This document shows, one piece after another, positions 1 to 9,780 of a stretch of DNA of 58,902 nucleotides. Made by a program: the position numbers and the translations under genes. The notes beneath the pieces are model-generated. The model did no database searches. It was not told the DNA's origin and worked only from the letters and a program-made list of their open reading frames with translations. Every line of letters begins with the position of its first letter. Positions within the stretch are counted from its first letter, which is position 1. This DNA comes from Flavobacterium psychrophilum (lineage in GTDB: Bacteria > Bacteroidota > Bacteroidia > Flavobacteriales > Flavobacteriaceae), in contig CAMDQL010000002.1 of NCBI GenBank assembly GCA_945905915.1, positions 1-58,902 on the forward strand. The letters are read 5' to 3'.

Positions 1-758
1 AATAATGTTATTCCACATAACGACACAAACCAATACCAAAATGCAGTTTTTAAATAATTTTTAAAATGAGTAAAACTATAACTACCGTATAAAAAAATTA
101 TTTGATCATTTAACGAAGGTATACTGTGCCAAAAAATAAAGTAAATTGTGAAGCCCCAAATTAAGCTTGAACTTTTAAAAATAACACAAAGCAAAACAAG
201 ATAAAAGAATTGTTCTAAAATATTCTTTTTAAAATCACTTGATTTTATCGCCATTAAATAAGAAAAGCAGACTAAAAATAGGCCGAGCACTAAAACTATT
301 ACTTTATATACTATAGGTGATAAATTTATTGAAGTGATTTCAATAATTATTTTTGAGACTTCACTACTATTAAAATTTAATAAAAGACCCAAAATAAATA
401 AACCATAAGTAAGTTCAAATAATTTACTTACTAGATTTCTTTCATAAGAAATTATTTGCCAATGTTGTTCTCCAAAATGATAACCACTTACAATAATAAA
501 TAAAAGTAAGGCTAAAGTTGGCAATGAGGTGAATAGAATTACAGATAATAAAACAATTATAACATAACTTATAATTATTTTAATAAAAGGCCTCTTTTTT
601 TTCTTTTCAATTCGATTAATTAGTACCAAATCATTAGCTCCATGCAAAATTCCGAAGGTAAATATTAAAAAAAATCCAAAAATTATTTGGTTATTATCTG
701 ATAAATAAGAAGTTAGCCATAAGCCTAGAAAGCTTGTTATTATTGATATTTTACTCAT
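1..758 (-). CDS. blh: Brp/Blh-family beta-carotene 15,15'-dioxygenase, 3' part beyond window
   Basis: This is an integral-membrane enzyme of the Brp/Blh family, which cleaves beta-carotene into two retinal molecules. The frame starts at the ATG at 758-756 (MSKISIITSF) and stays open for 252 codons to the window edge, so the C-terminus is missing. The protein is very hydrophobic, with several membrane segments. It carries the family histidine motifs: HGANDLVLI near residue 39, GYHFGEQHW near residue 92, and FWHSIPSLND near residue 216. It is divergent from the proteorhodopsin gene 123 bp away, which needs retinal, so the two form the known opsin plus retinal-synthesis pair. Motifs are read directly; the reaction is from family knowledge. 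Confidence 0.9.
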   Translation of the reverse strand, partial: MSKISIITSFLGLWLTSYLSDNNQIIFGFFLIFTFGILHGANDLVLINRIEKKKKRPFIKIIISYVIIVLLSVILFTSLPTLALLLFIIVSGYHFGEQHWQIISYERNLVSKLFELTYGLFILGLLLNFNSSEVSKIIIEITSINLSPIVYKVIVLVLGLFLVCFSYLMAIKSSDFKKNILEQFFYLVLLCVIFKSSSLIWGFTIYFIFWHSIPSLNDQIIFLYGSYSFTHFKNYLKTAFWYWFVSLCGITL

Positions 759-881
759 GTTTAAGATTTATAAATCAATTTTGTTTTAAACATTTTTTAT
801 AAAAATAAACAAAAAAAATTTGTTTTTTAAATATAAAATTTCATAAATTTACATAATTAACTAATTCAAACTATTTTAATT
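759..881. promoter_or_regulatory. Divergent blh / proteorhodopsin intergenic region with putative opsin promoter
   Basis: The AT-rich gap separates two divergent light-related genes. On the plus strand a TTTG at 819-822 is followed, after 21 bp, by TAAATTTA at 844-851. This is one base off the Bacteroidota TAnnTTTG -7 element, and the spacing is within the usual 17-23. It would start transcription about 20-25 bases before the opsin ATG. I see no clear element for the leftward blh promoter. Confidence 0.45.
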
Positions 882-1616
882 ATGACAAATTTGATGTTTC
901 TTTCATCTGGTGTAACAAAAATGTTACCTAATGATTACGTTGGTTTTACATTTTTTATTGGAAGCATGGCTATGATGGCTGCTTCAGCATTTTTCTTTTT
1001 ATCATTAAGTCAATTTGATAAAAAGTGGCGTACTTCTGTATTGGTTTCAGGTTTAATTACCTTCATTGCTGCAGTACATTATTTCTACATGCGTGATTAT
1101 TGGAATGCGTTCCAAGAATCGCCAACGTTTTTTAGATATGTTGATTGGGCTTTGACTGTTCCATTAATGTGTTTAGAGTTTTATTTAATTTTAAAAGTAG
1201 CTGGTGCTAAACAAAGTTTATTGTGGAAAATGATTTTTTACTCAATAGTTATGTTAGTTACAGGTTATTTTGGAGAAACAATTTTTAGTGATCAAGCAGC
1301 TTTATGGGGATTCATCTCTGGTTTAGCTTATTTTGCAATCGCTTATGAAATTTGGTTTGGTGAAGCTTCTAAACTAGCTGCTGCAGCTGGTGGAAATGTT
1401 TTATCTTCTCACAAAATTTTATGTTGGTTCGTATTAGTAGGTTGGGCTATCTATCCATTAGGTTACATGTTAGGAACTGATGGTTGGTACACAGACTTTT
1501 TAGGTAAAGGAAGTGTAGATGTAGCTTACAATATTGCTGATGCTATTAACAAAATTGGATTTGGTTTAGTAATTTACAATTTAGCTGTTAAATCGACTTC
1601 AAGCGATAAAGCATAA
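882..1616 (+). CDS. Proteorhodopsin, green-type light-driven proton pump
   Basis: This is a seven-helix retinal protein that should pump protons out of the cell in light. Helix C shows the proton-pump DTE triad, Asp88, Thr92 and Glu99, in RYVDWALTV and the following turn. His66 matches the conserved His75 of marine proteorhodopsin. Lys224 in DAINKIGFG is the retinal Schiff-base lysine. The spectral tuning position (105 in the reference) is Met96, which in this family goes with green absorption. The NDQ triad of the flavobacterial sodium pump is absent. Length is 244 residues, usual for the family. The divergent blh gene supplies retinal, and a strong hairpin follows at 1637. Confidence in family and pump type is high; the absorption colour is inferred from one residue. 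Confidence 0.96.
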   Translation: MTNLMFLSSGVTKMLPNDYVGFTFFIGSMAMMAASAFFFLSLSQFDKKWRTSVLVSGLITFIAAVHYFYMRDYWNAFQESPTFFRYVDWALTVPLMCLEFYLILKVAGAKQSLLWKMIFYSIVMLVTGYFGETIFSDQAALWGFISGLAYFAIAYEIWFGEASKLAAAAGGNVLSSHKILCWFVLVGWAIYPLGYMLGTDGWYTDFLGKGSVDVAYNIADAINKIGFGLVIYNLAVKSTSSDKA

Positions 1617-1636
1617 TTCAATTTTAAATTTTTAAT

Positions 1637-1669
1637 AAAACCGCTTCATTTTATGGAGCGGTTTTTTTA
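1637..1669 (+). terminator. Rho-independent terminator after proteorhodopsin
   Basis: The left arm AAAACCGCT at 1637-1645 pairs with AGCGGTTTT at 1657-1665. Inner pairs leave a short T-rich loop, and a T run follows the right arm. It lies about 20 bp after the opsin stop codon. Confidence 0.85.
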
Positions 1670-1690
1670 TTTTATTCAAAATGGATTTCT

Positions 1691-1698
1691 TACTTTTG
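1691..1698 (+). promoter_or_regulatory. -7 promoter element of the transaldolase-like gene
   Basis: TACTTTTG is an exact match to the Bacteroidota -7 consensus TAnnTTTG. It lies 36 bp before the ATG at 1735. The -33 TTG is not convincing in the T-rich sequence upstream. Confidence 0.5.
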
Positions 1699-1734
1699 CA
1701 TTTCAAAACAACACACAACATTAAATTATAAAAG

Positions 1735-2391
1735 ATGAAATTTTTCATAGACACTGCTAATTTAGAGCAAATTAAAGAAGCACAAGAATTAGGAATTTTA
1801 GATGGTGTAACCACAAACCCATCATTAATGGCTAAAGAAGGCATTACAGGAAAAGACAACATATTAAAGCACTATGTCGCTATTTGTAATATTGTTGACG
1901 GAGATGTGAGTGCAGAAGTAAACGCTATGGACCTTGAAGGAATGATTAGAGAAGGTGAGGAGTTAGCAGATTTACATGATCAAATTGTCGTTAAATTACC
2001 AATGACTAAAGAAGGTGTAAAAGCGTGTAAATATTTCTCAGATAAAGGAATAAAAACTAACGTTACTTTGATTTTTTCTGCAGGACAAGCATTATTAGCA
2101 GCTAAAGCGGGTGCTACATATTGTTCACCTTTCTTAGGAAGATTAGATGATGTTTCTACAGATGGTTTAAACTTAATCGATGAAATTCGTCAAATTTATG
2201 ACAACTACGGATTTGAAACTCAAATATTAGCAGCATCTGTTCGTCACACTATGCATGTGATTAATTGTGCTAAAATTGGTGCTGATGTAATGACAGGACC
2301 TTTATCATCTATTACAGGTTTATTAAAACATCCATTAACAGATATTGGTATTGCTCAGTTTATTGCTGATTACGAAAAAGGGAATAAATAA
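1735..2391 (+). CDS. fsa: Fructose-6-phosphate aldolase / transaldolase-like protein
   Basis: This is a short class I aldolase of the TalC/FSA family, which transfers or cleaves a dihydroxyacetone unit in the pentose phosphate area of metabolism. The TIM-barrel signatures are visible: [10 protein letters not shown] at the N-terminus, DGVTTNPSL near residue 23, the Schiff-base lysine Lys87 in IVVKLPMT, and SPFLGRLDD. At 218 residues it matches the short subfamily rather than the 310-residue TalB type. In Bacteroidota these proteins are often called transaldolase, and the sequence alone does not separate aldolase from transaldolase activity. It has its own promoter and is transcribed alone. Confidence 0.9.
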   Translation: MKFFIDTANLEQIKEAQELGILDGVTTNPSLMAKEGITGKDNILKHYVAICNIVDGDVSAEVNAMDLEGMIREGEELADLHDQIVVKLPMTKEGVKACKYFSDKGIKTNVTLIFSAGQALLAAKAGATYCSPFLGRLDDVSTDGLNLIDEIRQIYDNYGFETQILAASVRHTMHVINCAKIGADVMTGPLSSITGLLKHPLTDIGIAQFIADYEKGNK

Positions 2392-2395
2392 TTTT

Positions 2396-3799
2396 TTATT
2401 GAAGATTAGTTTCAAAATTCACGTCAAATAGATTTGCAAATCCATTCTTTATAGTACCATCTGCATTCAATATAATAATACGATGCACCTTTGTAATGAC
2501 CCACTTATTTCGAATCGTTTCAAAGTCATCGGCATGTAATTCATAAGAAGGGTTTAATTTGTATTTTTTCAAAGCATTATTCCAGTTGGGTTGCGTATCG
2601 TCAATATTAATCGCAATGAAATCGTAATTCGGGTGTTTTGCTTTTAGGAAATCAATTTTCTGATGCGCAACCGCCATATGAGATTCGGCATGTGTCGTCC
2701 AAAAATACAATACGGTAGGTTTCGTAATTATTTTATCTAAAGAAATTGGATTATTTTCTGCATTCACTAAATTAATATTGGGAAGACGATTGCCTACTTT
2801 CAGGTTTTGTACTGAATTGTATATTGTTCTAATTTCTTTTTCAAGTGCGGCATCAGTTGATAATTGTAAATAACGCTCAATGAATTTGGTATTATTATAC
2901 ATATTTTGATCTTCCAATAAATACATGAGCGCTACATTATTCAATACCACATTTCGCACCTTTTCATTTTTGATTATTTTATTGGTAATGTTTAACTTTT
3001 CTATATTATTTTCAATTGAGTTTTCATTAAGGTTTCCTATATTTTTTTCATAAGCCATATTGTTGAGCATCATGCTTACATATTTAATAAAAGGCGAATA
3101 ATTAATTAATTCATGATTTTCATAATTTACTTCTTTTCGATGGGCATAATAATTTGAAGGTAAGGTTTTTCTAATTTTTTCCCCTGTTCTAAACTCGTGC
3201 GCATAAGGATAGATTTCTTTTTTGGTAATATGATGAAAATCTAGACTGGCTTTTGCTACTGTGTCAAATGTTTTGTCCCAACCAATTTCTGCTTTGCGTT
3301 TTAAATAAAATGATTTACGAATGGCAAAACTAGAATCTATATTTTTTGTAAATTGTTTTACATTCCGATCAAAAACATCATACATTGTACCTTTATCTTC
3401 TTCGTTTTTTAAGTACATTTCCATTAAAAAATTGTTTTTTTCATCACCACGACCACAAAAAACAATAGAATTGTCAAAATCAAAAGCATTCATTCGAACC
3501 ATTAAACTATCGTTTTTATCAAAATAAACATATTGATATTCAGGTTCGTGCTTAAATGTATATAAACCTGGAGCTAACGAATCAAATTTATGCAGGAATC
3601 GATTGTTTTTGTCTAAATAAATCGTATCAATTACGGCATTGTCTTTTAGGAAAAGCACATAGTTCGTTTGTGGGTTTTGCACCTCACCACCAAAATATGC
3701 AACATAGTTTGCTGCTTCAAACTCCTTTTTACAGGAAGTGAAACAAGACAAAATCAGTATGTATAGGGGTAAAGTGTATTTAACGTAATTTTTAACCAT
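2396..3799 (-). CDS. TlpA-like thioredoxin-fold lipoprotein lacking the CxxC pair
   Basis: The start is placed at the ATG at 3799-3797 (MVKNYVKYTL). The longer frame begins 15 codons earlier at a TTG and would push the signal peptide inward. The protein opens with a hydrophobic segment ending in FTSC, a lipobox with Cys23, so it is probably an outer-membrane lipoprotein. A beta-rich N-terminal half with a DUF4369-like look is followed by a C-terminal thioredoxin domain, roughly residues 330-467 (GNRLPNINLV, then VLYFWTTHAES). The position that normally holds WCxxC reads HAES and has no cysteine, so a redox role is unlikely. It is convergent with the upstream aldolase gene, with a 4-bp gap. 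The substrate is unknown. Confidence 0.75.
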   Translation of the reverse strand: MVKNYVKYTLPLYILILSCFTSCKKEFEAANYVAYFGGEVQNPQTNYVLFLKDNAVIDTIYLDKNNRFLHKFDSLAPGLYTFKHEPEYQYVYFDKNDSLMVRMNAFDFDNSIVFCGRGDEKNNFLMEMYLKNEEDKGTMYDVFDRNVKQFTKNIDSSFAIRKSFYLKRKAEIGWDKTFDTVAKASLDFHHITKKEIYPYAHEFRTGEKIRKTLPSNYYAHRKEVNYENHELINYSPFIKYVSMMLNNMAYEKNIGNLNENSIENNIEKLNITNKIIKNEKVRNVVLNNVALMYLLEDQNMYNNTKFIERYLQLSTDAALEKEIRTIYNSVQNLKVGNRLPNINLVNAENNPISLDKIITKPTVLYFWTTHAESHMAVAHQKIDFLKAKHPNYDFIAINIDDTQPNWNNALKKYKLNPSYELHADDFETIRNKWVITKVHRIIILNADGTIKNGFANLFDVNFETNLQ

Positions 3800-3857
3800 G
3801 TACTTGATTATTTTATATAAAACAAATGTATTAGTATTATTCAAACGAGCTTGTTAA

Positions 3858-5573
<1,716 letters not shown>

Positions 5574-5576
5574 ATA

Positions 5577-5601
5577 AATTAAAAATTTTGAATTAAAAAT
5601 T
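5577..5601. repeat. Left AT-rich inverted repeat beside four-helix-bundle gene
   Basis: This 25-bp AT-rich block, with a 7-bp rhythm of TTAAAAA units, ends one base before the ATG at 5603. It is matched in inverted orientation, 22 of 25 positions, by 5989-6013 after the gene. Confidence 0.5.
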
Positions 5602-5602
5602 A

Positions 5603-5962
5603 ATGAGTATAAAGGAAAATATTATTCAACAAAAGTCATTTGCTTTCGCAGTTAGAGCAATAAATACTTATAAATTTTTAACGCAAGAAAAAAAAGAATT
5701 TATTTTGTCAAAGCAATTTTTGAGAAGTGCTACAAGTATTGGTGCAAATATTGAAGAAGCTATTGGTGGTCAATCTAATGCTGATTTTATTTCAAAAATA
5801 AGCATTTCATATAAAGAGTCGAGAGAAACAGTTTATTGGATAAAATTAATGAAAGAAACAGATTATTTGAACGAAAATGAAGCAAATAGTTTATTGGAAG
5901 ATGCTCTTGAAATATGCAAGATTTTAGCTAAAATAAAAATAACCATGAAAAAGGATAATTAA
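5603..5962 (+). CDS. Four helix bundle protein (23S rRNA intervening-sequence protein family)
   Basis: This is a 119-residue, all-helical protein of the TIGR02436 / S23 four-helix-bundle family. Members occur inside 23S rRNA intervening sequences of some bacteria but mostly as lone genes like this one; their biochemical role is not established. The typical central motif is present: LRSATSIGANIEEAIGG at about residues 40-56, followed by KISISYKESRETVYWI. The gene is bounded by an inverted pair of AT-rich repeats (5577-5601 and 5989-6013) and has its own terminator at its stop codon, so it looks like a self-contained insert between the ABC-F and pyrR genes. No rRNA lies nearby. Confidence 0.88.
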   Translation: MSIKENIIQQKSFAFAVRAINTYKFLTQEKKEFILSKQFLRSATSIGANIEEAIGGQSNADFISKISISYKESRETVYWIKLMKETDYLNENEANSLLEDALEICKILAKIKITMKKDN

Positions 5963-5980
5963 TTAATTGTCCTTTTTTTT
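5951..5980 (+). terminator. Terminator overlapping the stop of the four-helix-bundle gene
   Basis: AAGGATAATT pairs with AATTGTCCTT (one G-U pair) across an AATT loop and is followed by about eight T residues. The left arm includes the last codons and the stop. Confidence 0.65.
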
Positions 5981-5988
5981 TATTCCTT

Positions 5989-6013
5989 AATTTTTAATTT
6001 TAAATTTGTAATT
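5989..6013. repeat. Right AT-rich inverted repeat; contains the pyrR -7 element
   Basis: The block is the inverted partner of 5577-5601, matching at 22 of 25 positions. It contains TAAATTTG at 6001-6008, an exact TAnnTTTG -7 element placed 19 bp before the pyrR ATG. So the repeat end doubles as the likely promoter of the pyr genes. Confidence 0.5.
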
Positions 6014-6027
6014 AAATTAACTTCATT

Positions 6028-6567
6028 ATGGGTCAAAAAGTTTTGCTCACTTCAAAAGAAGTACACATCATCTTGCATCGATTAGCTTGCCAACTAATTG
6101 AAAATCACCTTGATTTCTCAAACACTATTTTAATCGGTTTACAACCAAGAGGTAAATTCCTAGCCGAAAGAATCAAACAAATTTTAGAAACAGAATATAA
6201 AGTAACTGCAATCCAATTGGGATTTTTAGACATTACTTTTTTTAGAGATGATTTTAGAAAAAGCGAAAAACCATTAGAAGCAAATAAAACTCAAATCGAT
6301 TTTTTAGTAGAAGATAAAAAAGTGGTTTTTATTGACGATGTATTATACACTGGAAGAAGTATTAATGCAGCCTTAACCGCCATTCAATCCTTTGGAAGAC
6401 CTTCTGAAGTTGAACTTTTAACCTTAATTGATAGAAGATTTAGCCGTCATTTACCCATTCAACCTGATTATAGAGGCAGACAAGTAGATGCTATAAATAA
6501 TGAAAAAGTATTAGTTAAATGGCTTGAAAATGATGGAGAAGACGCCGTTTATTTGGTAACAAAATAA
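6028..6567 (+). CDS. pyrR: PyrR: pyrimidine operon attenuator / uracil phosphoribosyltransferase
   Basis: This 179-residue type I phosphoribosyltransferase carries the PRPP-binding motif VVFIDDVLYTGRSI at about residues 99-112 and the family segments ILIGLQPRG and ITFFRDDF. In Gram-positive bacteria PyrR binds pyr mRNA and also makes UMP from uracil. In Bacteroidota the RNA-binding role is less certain, and I see no obvious attenuator between the promoter at 6001 and the ATG. pyrB follows after 19 bp, which fits a pyrimidine biosynthesis operon. Length and motifs agree with full-length PyrR. Confidence 0.93.
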   Translation: MGQKVLLTSKEVHIILHRLACQLIENHLDFSNTILIGLQPRGKFLAERIKQILETEYKVTAIQLGFLDITFFRDDFRKSEKPLEANKTQIDFLVEDKKVVFIDDVLYTGRSINAALTAIQSFGRPSEVELLTLIDRRFSRHLPIQPDYRGRQVDAINNEKVLVKWLENDGEDAVYLVTK

Positions 6568-6586
6568 AAACAGAAAATCCAAAGCA

Positions 6587-7516
6587 ATGAAAGAATTATC
6601 AGTAAATCATTTAATCGGAATAAAACACATTACCAAACAAGATATTGATTTAATCTTCGAAACTGCTGACCAGTTTAAAGAAGTTATCAATCGGCCTATT
6701 AAAAAAGTGCCCTCATTACGGGATGTAACTATTGCTAACATTTTCTTTGAAAACAGTACGCGAACTAAACTTTCTTTTGAATTAGCACAAAAGCGATTAT
6801 CTGCAGATGTTATTAGTTTTTCAGCAGCACAGTCTTCGGTTAAAAAAGGAGAAACCCTAATCGACACAGTGAATAATATCATTTCGATGAAAGTAGATAT
6901 GGTGGTCATGCGCCACAGTAGCCCAGGAGCTGCTTATTTTTTGTCACAAAATGTAAAGGCAAGTATTGTAAATGCAGGTGATGGAGCTCATGAACACCCA
7001 ACACAAGCCTTATTAGATAGTTTTACGATTAGAGAAAAATTAGGCGATGTTGGTGGAAAGAAAATTGTAATTGTGGGTGATATTTTGCACTCGCGCGTAG
7101 CACTATCAAATATCTTTGCACTTCAAATGCAAGGCGCAGAAGTTAAAGTGTGCGGACCAAAAACATTGATTCCTAAACATATTGAATCACTTGGAGTAAC
7201 GGTTGAACCAAATTTACGTAAAGCATTAGAATGGTGTGACGTAGCTAATATGTTACGCGTTCAAAACGAACGTTTAGATGTGAGTTATTTTCCTACTACT
7301 AGAGAATATACACAACAATATGGTGTAACTAAAGAGCTATTAGATTCGCTCAATAAAGAAATCGTAATCATGCACCCGGGTCCCATTAATAGAGGTGTTG
7401 AAATTACTTCTGATGTGGCCGATTCACAACAATCTGTGATTTTGGATCAAGTAGAAAATGGTGTAGCTGTGCGCATGGCGGTTATTTATTTATTGGCATC
7501 AAAAATTAAACAATAA
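6587..7516 (+). CDS. pyrB: Aspartate carbamoyltransferase, catalytic chain
   Basis: The enzyme joins carbamoyl phosphate and aspartate in the committed step of pyrimidine synthesis. The carbamoyl phosphate loop FFENSTRTKLSFELA (Ser57, Thr58, Arg59, Thr60) and HPTQALLDSF (from residue 137) are present, as is the C-terminal MHPGPINRG aspartate-side motif. At 309 residues it is full length. No regulatory chain gene pyrI is next to it. It is cotranscribed with pyrR upstream and overlaps the next gene by one base (TAATG), which suggests coupled translation. Confidence 0.96.
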   Translation: MKELSVNHLIGIKHITKQDIDLIFETADQFKEVINRPIKKVPSLRDVTIANIFFENSTRTKLSFELAQKRLSADVISFSAAQSSVKKGETLIDTVNNIISMKVDMVVMRHSSPGAAYFLSQNVKASIVNAGDGAHEHPTQALLDSFTIREKLGDVGGKKIVIVGDILHSRVALSNIFALQMQGAEVKVCGPKTLIPKHIESLGVTVEPNLRKALEWCDVANMLRVQNERLDVSYFPTTREYTQQYGVTKELLDSLNKEIVIMHPGPINRGVEITSDVADSQQSVILDQVENGVAVRMAVIYLLASKIKQ

Positions 7517-7848
7517 TGATTGTAGAGCATAAAGAAGATCAGACTGTTATAAAGGATGCACATGATAATATAGATTCTTTTTTGGAAGATTTATTAAATA
7601 AATTGACTGATTTTAAAGATCAAAATGTAATTATTGATTTAACGCACAATTCAAACATAACCAGTACTTCAATAAAACAATTTGTTTCAATTTCAAAATT
7701 GCATAAAAAAAATAATAAATCGTTTGTAATCGTTGCAAACACTATTGATTATAACTCTGTTCCAGTTTCTTTAACCCTTGTGCCAACTATTTTGGAGGCG
7801 CAAGACATCATTAATATGGAAGAAATTGAACGTGATTTAGGATTTTAA
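7516..7848 (+). CDS. STAS-like small protein
   Basis: This 110-residue protein has the alternating pattern of a STAS/anti-sigma-antagonist fold: a strand (NVIIDLTHNSNI), a helix after TSTSIKQFVSISKLH, a strand (KSFVIVANTI), and a C-terminal helix. The conserved phosphorylatable serine of SpoIIAA-like proteins would fall in the ITSTSIK loop, where serines and threonines are present. Such genes next to rnz in Flavobacterium have sometimes been mislabelled ribonuclease Z; this one has no metal motif. Its start overlaps the pyrB stop. The role is unknown, and the family call is by fold pattern only. Confidence 0.6.
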   Translation: MIVEHKEDQTVIKDAHDNIDSFLEDLLNKLTDFKDQNVIIDLTHNSNITSTSIKQFVSISKLHKKNNKSFVIVANTIDYNSVPVSLTLVPTILEAQDIINMEEIERDLGF

Positions 7849-7852
7849 TTGT

Positions 7853-8068
7853 ATGAAAATATCAAAAACAACTCTTATTTATTTGTATGCCATTGCTTTA
7901 TTTGTAATGACATTTTTATTAGCAAAAAGTATCATAACATCTTTTAAAACAAATGATTATGATTATTTTAAACTAATTGCAAATGGTCTAATTATGCTAT
8001 ATTTTATTATAAAAATAGTCAAATTAGGCAAAGAACAAAATAATGAAGATAGTTCATCATTAAAATAG
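7853..8068 (+). CDS. Small two-helix membrane protein
   Basis: This 71-residue protein has two predicted membrane segments, about residues 8-30 and 40-57, and a hydrophilic, acidic and serine-rich tail (NNEDSSSLK). It sits 4 bp after the STAS-like gene and 20 bp before rnz, so it belongs to the same transcription unit. I do not recognise a named family. Confidence 0.7.
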   Translation: MKISKTTLIYLYAIALFVMTFLLAKSIITSFKTNDYDYFKLIANGLIMLYFIIKIVKLGKEQNNEDSSSLK

Positions 8069-8088
8069 ATGCAGGTACCATAAGGAAG

Positions 8089-8994
8089 ATGAAACTACAA
8101 ATACTTGGCTGTTACGCAGCTACTCCTAGAACCATATCCAATCCCACTTCACAAGTGTTAGAAATGAAAAACCATTTATTTCTAATCGATTGTGGCGAAG
8201 GAACTCAAGTGCAATTACGCAAACACAAAATTAAGTTTTCTCGCATTAATCATATTTTTATATCGCATTTGCACGGTGATCATTTTTATGGGTTAATTGG
8301 TTTGATTTCTACGTTTATGTTGCTCAATCGCGAAAATGATTTACATGTTTATGGTCCCAAAGGAATCAAAGAAATCATTTTATTACAGTTACGTGCTTCG
8401 GGATCGTACACAGGTTACAATTTGTATTTTCACGAACTAGAATCTAAAGAAAGCGAACTCATTTTTGAAGATGATACGGTAGTTGTAAAGACTATTCCAT
8501 TAAATCATCGCGTGTATACTAATGGGTTTTTATTTCAAGAAAAAGTAGGTAAACGCCATTTGAATATTGAAGCCGTTGCCCAATACAAAATTGAAAAAGT
8601 ATATTTCGATAAAATAAAAGCAGGAGGTAGTGTTACCTTAGATTCAGGAGAAGTAATTGGAAATGAGTTACTTTCGTTACCTCCAGATCCAACTAAAAGT
8701 TATGCGTTTTGTAGTGATACACAATATGATGAATCAATAATTCCCTTCATAAAAGAAGTTGATGTTCTCTATCATGAAGCTACTTTTTTAGAATCGGAAG
8801 CGCACTTTACCGAAAAAACAAAACACGCTACGGCAAAAGAAGCAGCTCAAATTGCGAAGTTAGCCAAAGTAAAACAACTAATTTTAGGACATTATTCTAC
8901 CAGATATGGTTCCATTGAACTGTTCAAAACAGAAGCACAAACGATTTTTGAAAACGTACTTTTAGCCGACGATGGCAAAGAATTTGAGTTTTAA
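8089..8994 (+). CDS. rnz: Ribonuclease Z (tRNA 3' processing)
   Basis: This zinc-dependent metallo-beta-lactamase-fold endonuclease trims the 3' ends of tRNA precursors. The metal site HLHGDH (His60, His62, Asp64, His65) is intact. Further ligands are seen in NHRVYTNGF, FCSDTQYDE and LGHYSTRYG. At 301 residues it fits the short RNase Z form. It is the last gene of the pyrR-pyrB-STAS-membrane protein-rnz run. Confidence 0.95.
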   Translation: MKLQILGCYAATPRTISNPTSQVLEMKNHLFLIDCGEGTQVQLRKHKIKFSRINHIFISHLHGDHFYGLIGLISTFMLLNRENDLHVYGPKGIKEIILLQLRASGSYTGYNLYFHELESKESELIFEDDTVVVKTIPLNHRVYTNGFLFQEKVGKRHLNIEAVAQYKIEKVYFDKIKAGGSVTLDSGEVIGNELLSLPPDPTKSYAFCSDTQYDESIIPFIKEVDVLYHEATFLESEAHFTEKTKHATAKEAAQIAKLAKVKQLILGHYSTRYGSIELFKTEAQTIFENVLLADDGKEFEF

Positions 8995-9123
8995 TTTTTT
9001 TTAACACATAGACACATAGAAGAGTATAAATGAAAAGCTTTGTAGGTTTCACTTTACAAAGAAAACATAGTATAATTTGTGCTAATTAGTGAAATTTGTG
9101 TTTCTTTATTTTTTTTAGATAAT
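8995..9123. repeat. Intergenic degenerate repeat (CACATAG / TTTGTG words)
   Basis: The gap before the HAD gene holds two CACATAGA units in tandem near 9006-9021 and scattered CTTTGT, TTACAAAG and TTTGTG words, like the CACAAAG module at 11240, 21435, 22930 and 25670. It has no coding potential. The computed frame extension of the HAD gene runs into it. Confidence 0.4.
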
Positions 9124-9780
9124 ATGATTCAGACAGTAATTTTTGATATGGATGGCGTAATTGTAGATACCGAACCGGTGCATCATTATGCGTATCACCA
9201 ACATTTTAAGCAATTAAACATCGAAGTTACTCCCGAAATGTATACTTCATTTACCGGAAATTCTACGCGTAATATTTTTCAGAAATTAAAAGCACAATTC
9301 GATTTAGTGGAAGAGGTGGAAGATTTAATTCTTACCAAACGAAATCTTTTCAATGATGCCTTTGATTCAAAAGAAGATTTGTATTTAATTGAAGGAGTAG
9401 AAGATTTAATCAAAGATTTACACGCAAACGGAATGCAATTAATTGTAGCATCTTCAGCGTCAAATGTTACGATTAACCGAGTGTTTACCCGTTTTAATTT
9501 GCATCAATATTTTACCCATATTGTTTCGGGCGAAGATTTTCCAAAGTCAAAACCACATCCTGCAATTTTTGAACATGCTGCGAGTTTATCTATTGCTCCT
9601 AAAGAAAATTGCATCGTAATTGAAGACAGTACCAACGGAATTCAAGCTGCCGTTTCTGCAGGAATTTTTTGCGTTGGTTACAATAGTTTTCACTCTAAAA
9701 ATCAAGATTTATCTAAAGCTAACAAGGTTATTCAGCACTTTAACGAATTAAATTTTGAGTGTGTGAAAAATTTAACTTAG
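9124..9780 (+). CDS. HAD-superfamily phosphatase, beta-phosphoglucomutase-like
   Basis: This 218-residue HAD hydrolase starts at the ATG at 9124 ([11 protein letters not shown]); the upstream in-frame extension falls in repeat-like intergenic DNA. Motif I is [12 protein letters not shown], with Asp8 as nucleophile and Asp10 as acid/base. Motif II is IVASSAS, the lysine motif is KSKPHPAIF, and motif III is VIEDSTNG. The cap is of the small helical C1 type seen in phosphoglycolate phosphatase and beta-phosphoglucomutase relatives. The substrate cannot be told from sequence. It overlaps the convergent photolyase-family gene by 4 bases at the 3' end. Confidence 0.85.
   Translation: MIQTVIFDMDGVIVDTEPVHHYAYHQHFKQLNIEVTPEMYTSFTGNSTRNIFQKLKAQFDLVEEVEDLILTKRNLFNDAFDSKEDLYLIEGVEDLIKDLHANGMQLIVASSASNVTINRVFTRFNLHQYFTHIVSGEDFPKSKPHPAIFEHAASLSIAPKENCIVIEDSTNGIQAAVSAGIFCVGYNSFHSKNQDLSKANKVIQHFNELNFECVKNLT

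Noticed and set aside
882..1616. Sodium-pumping or chloride-pumping rhodopsin
   Set aside because: Helix C carries Asp, Thr, Glu at the key sites (DTE), not NDQ or NTQ, so a proton pump fits.
1632..1862. Minus-strand frame of 76 codons across the opsin terminator
   Set aside because: It runs through a terminator, a promoter and the start of the transaldolase-like gene; it has no family resemblance.
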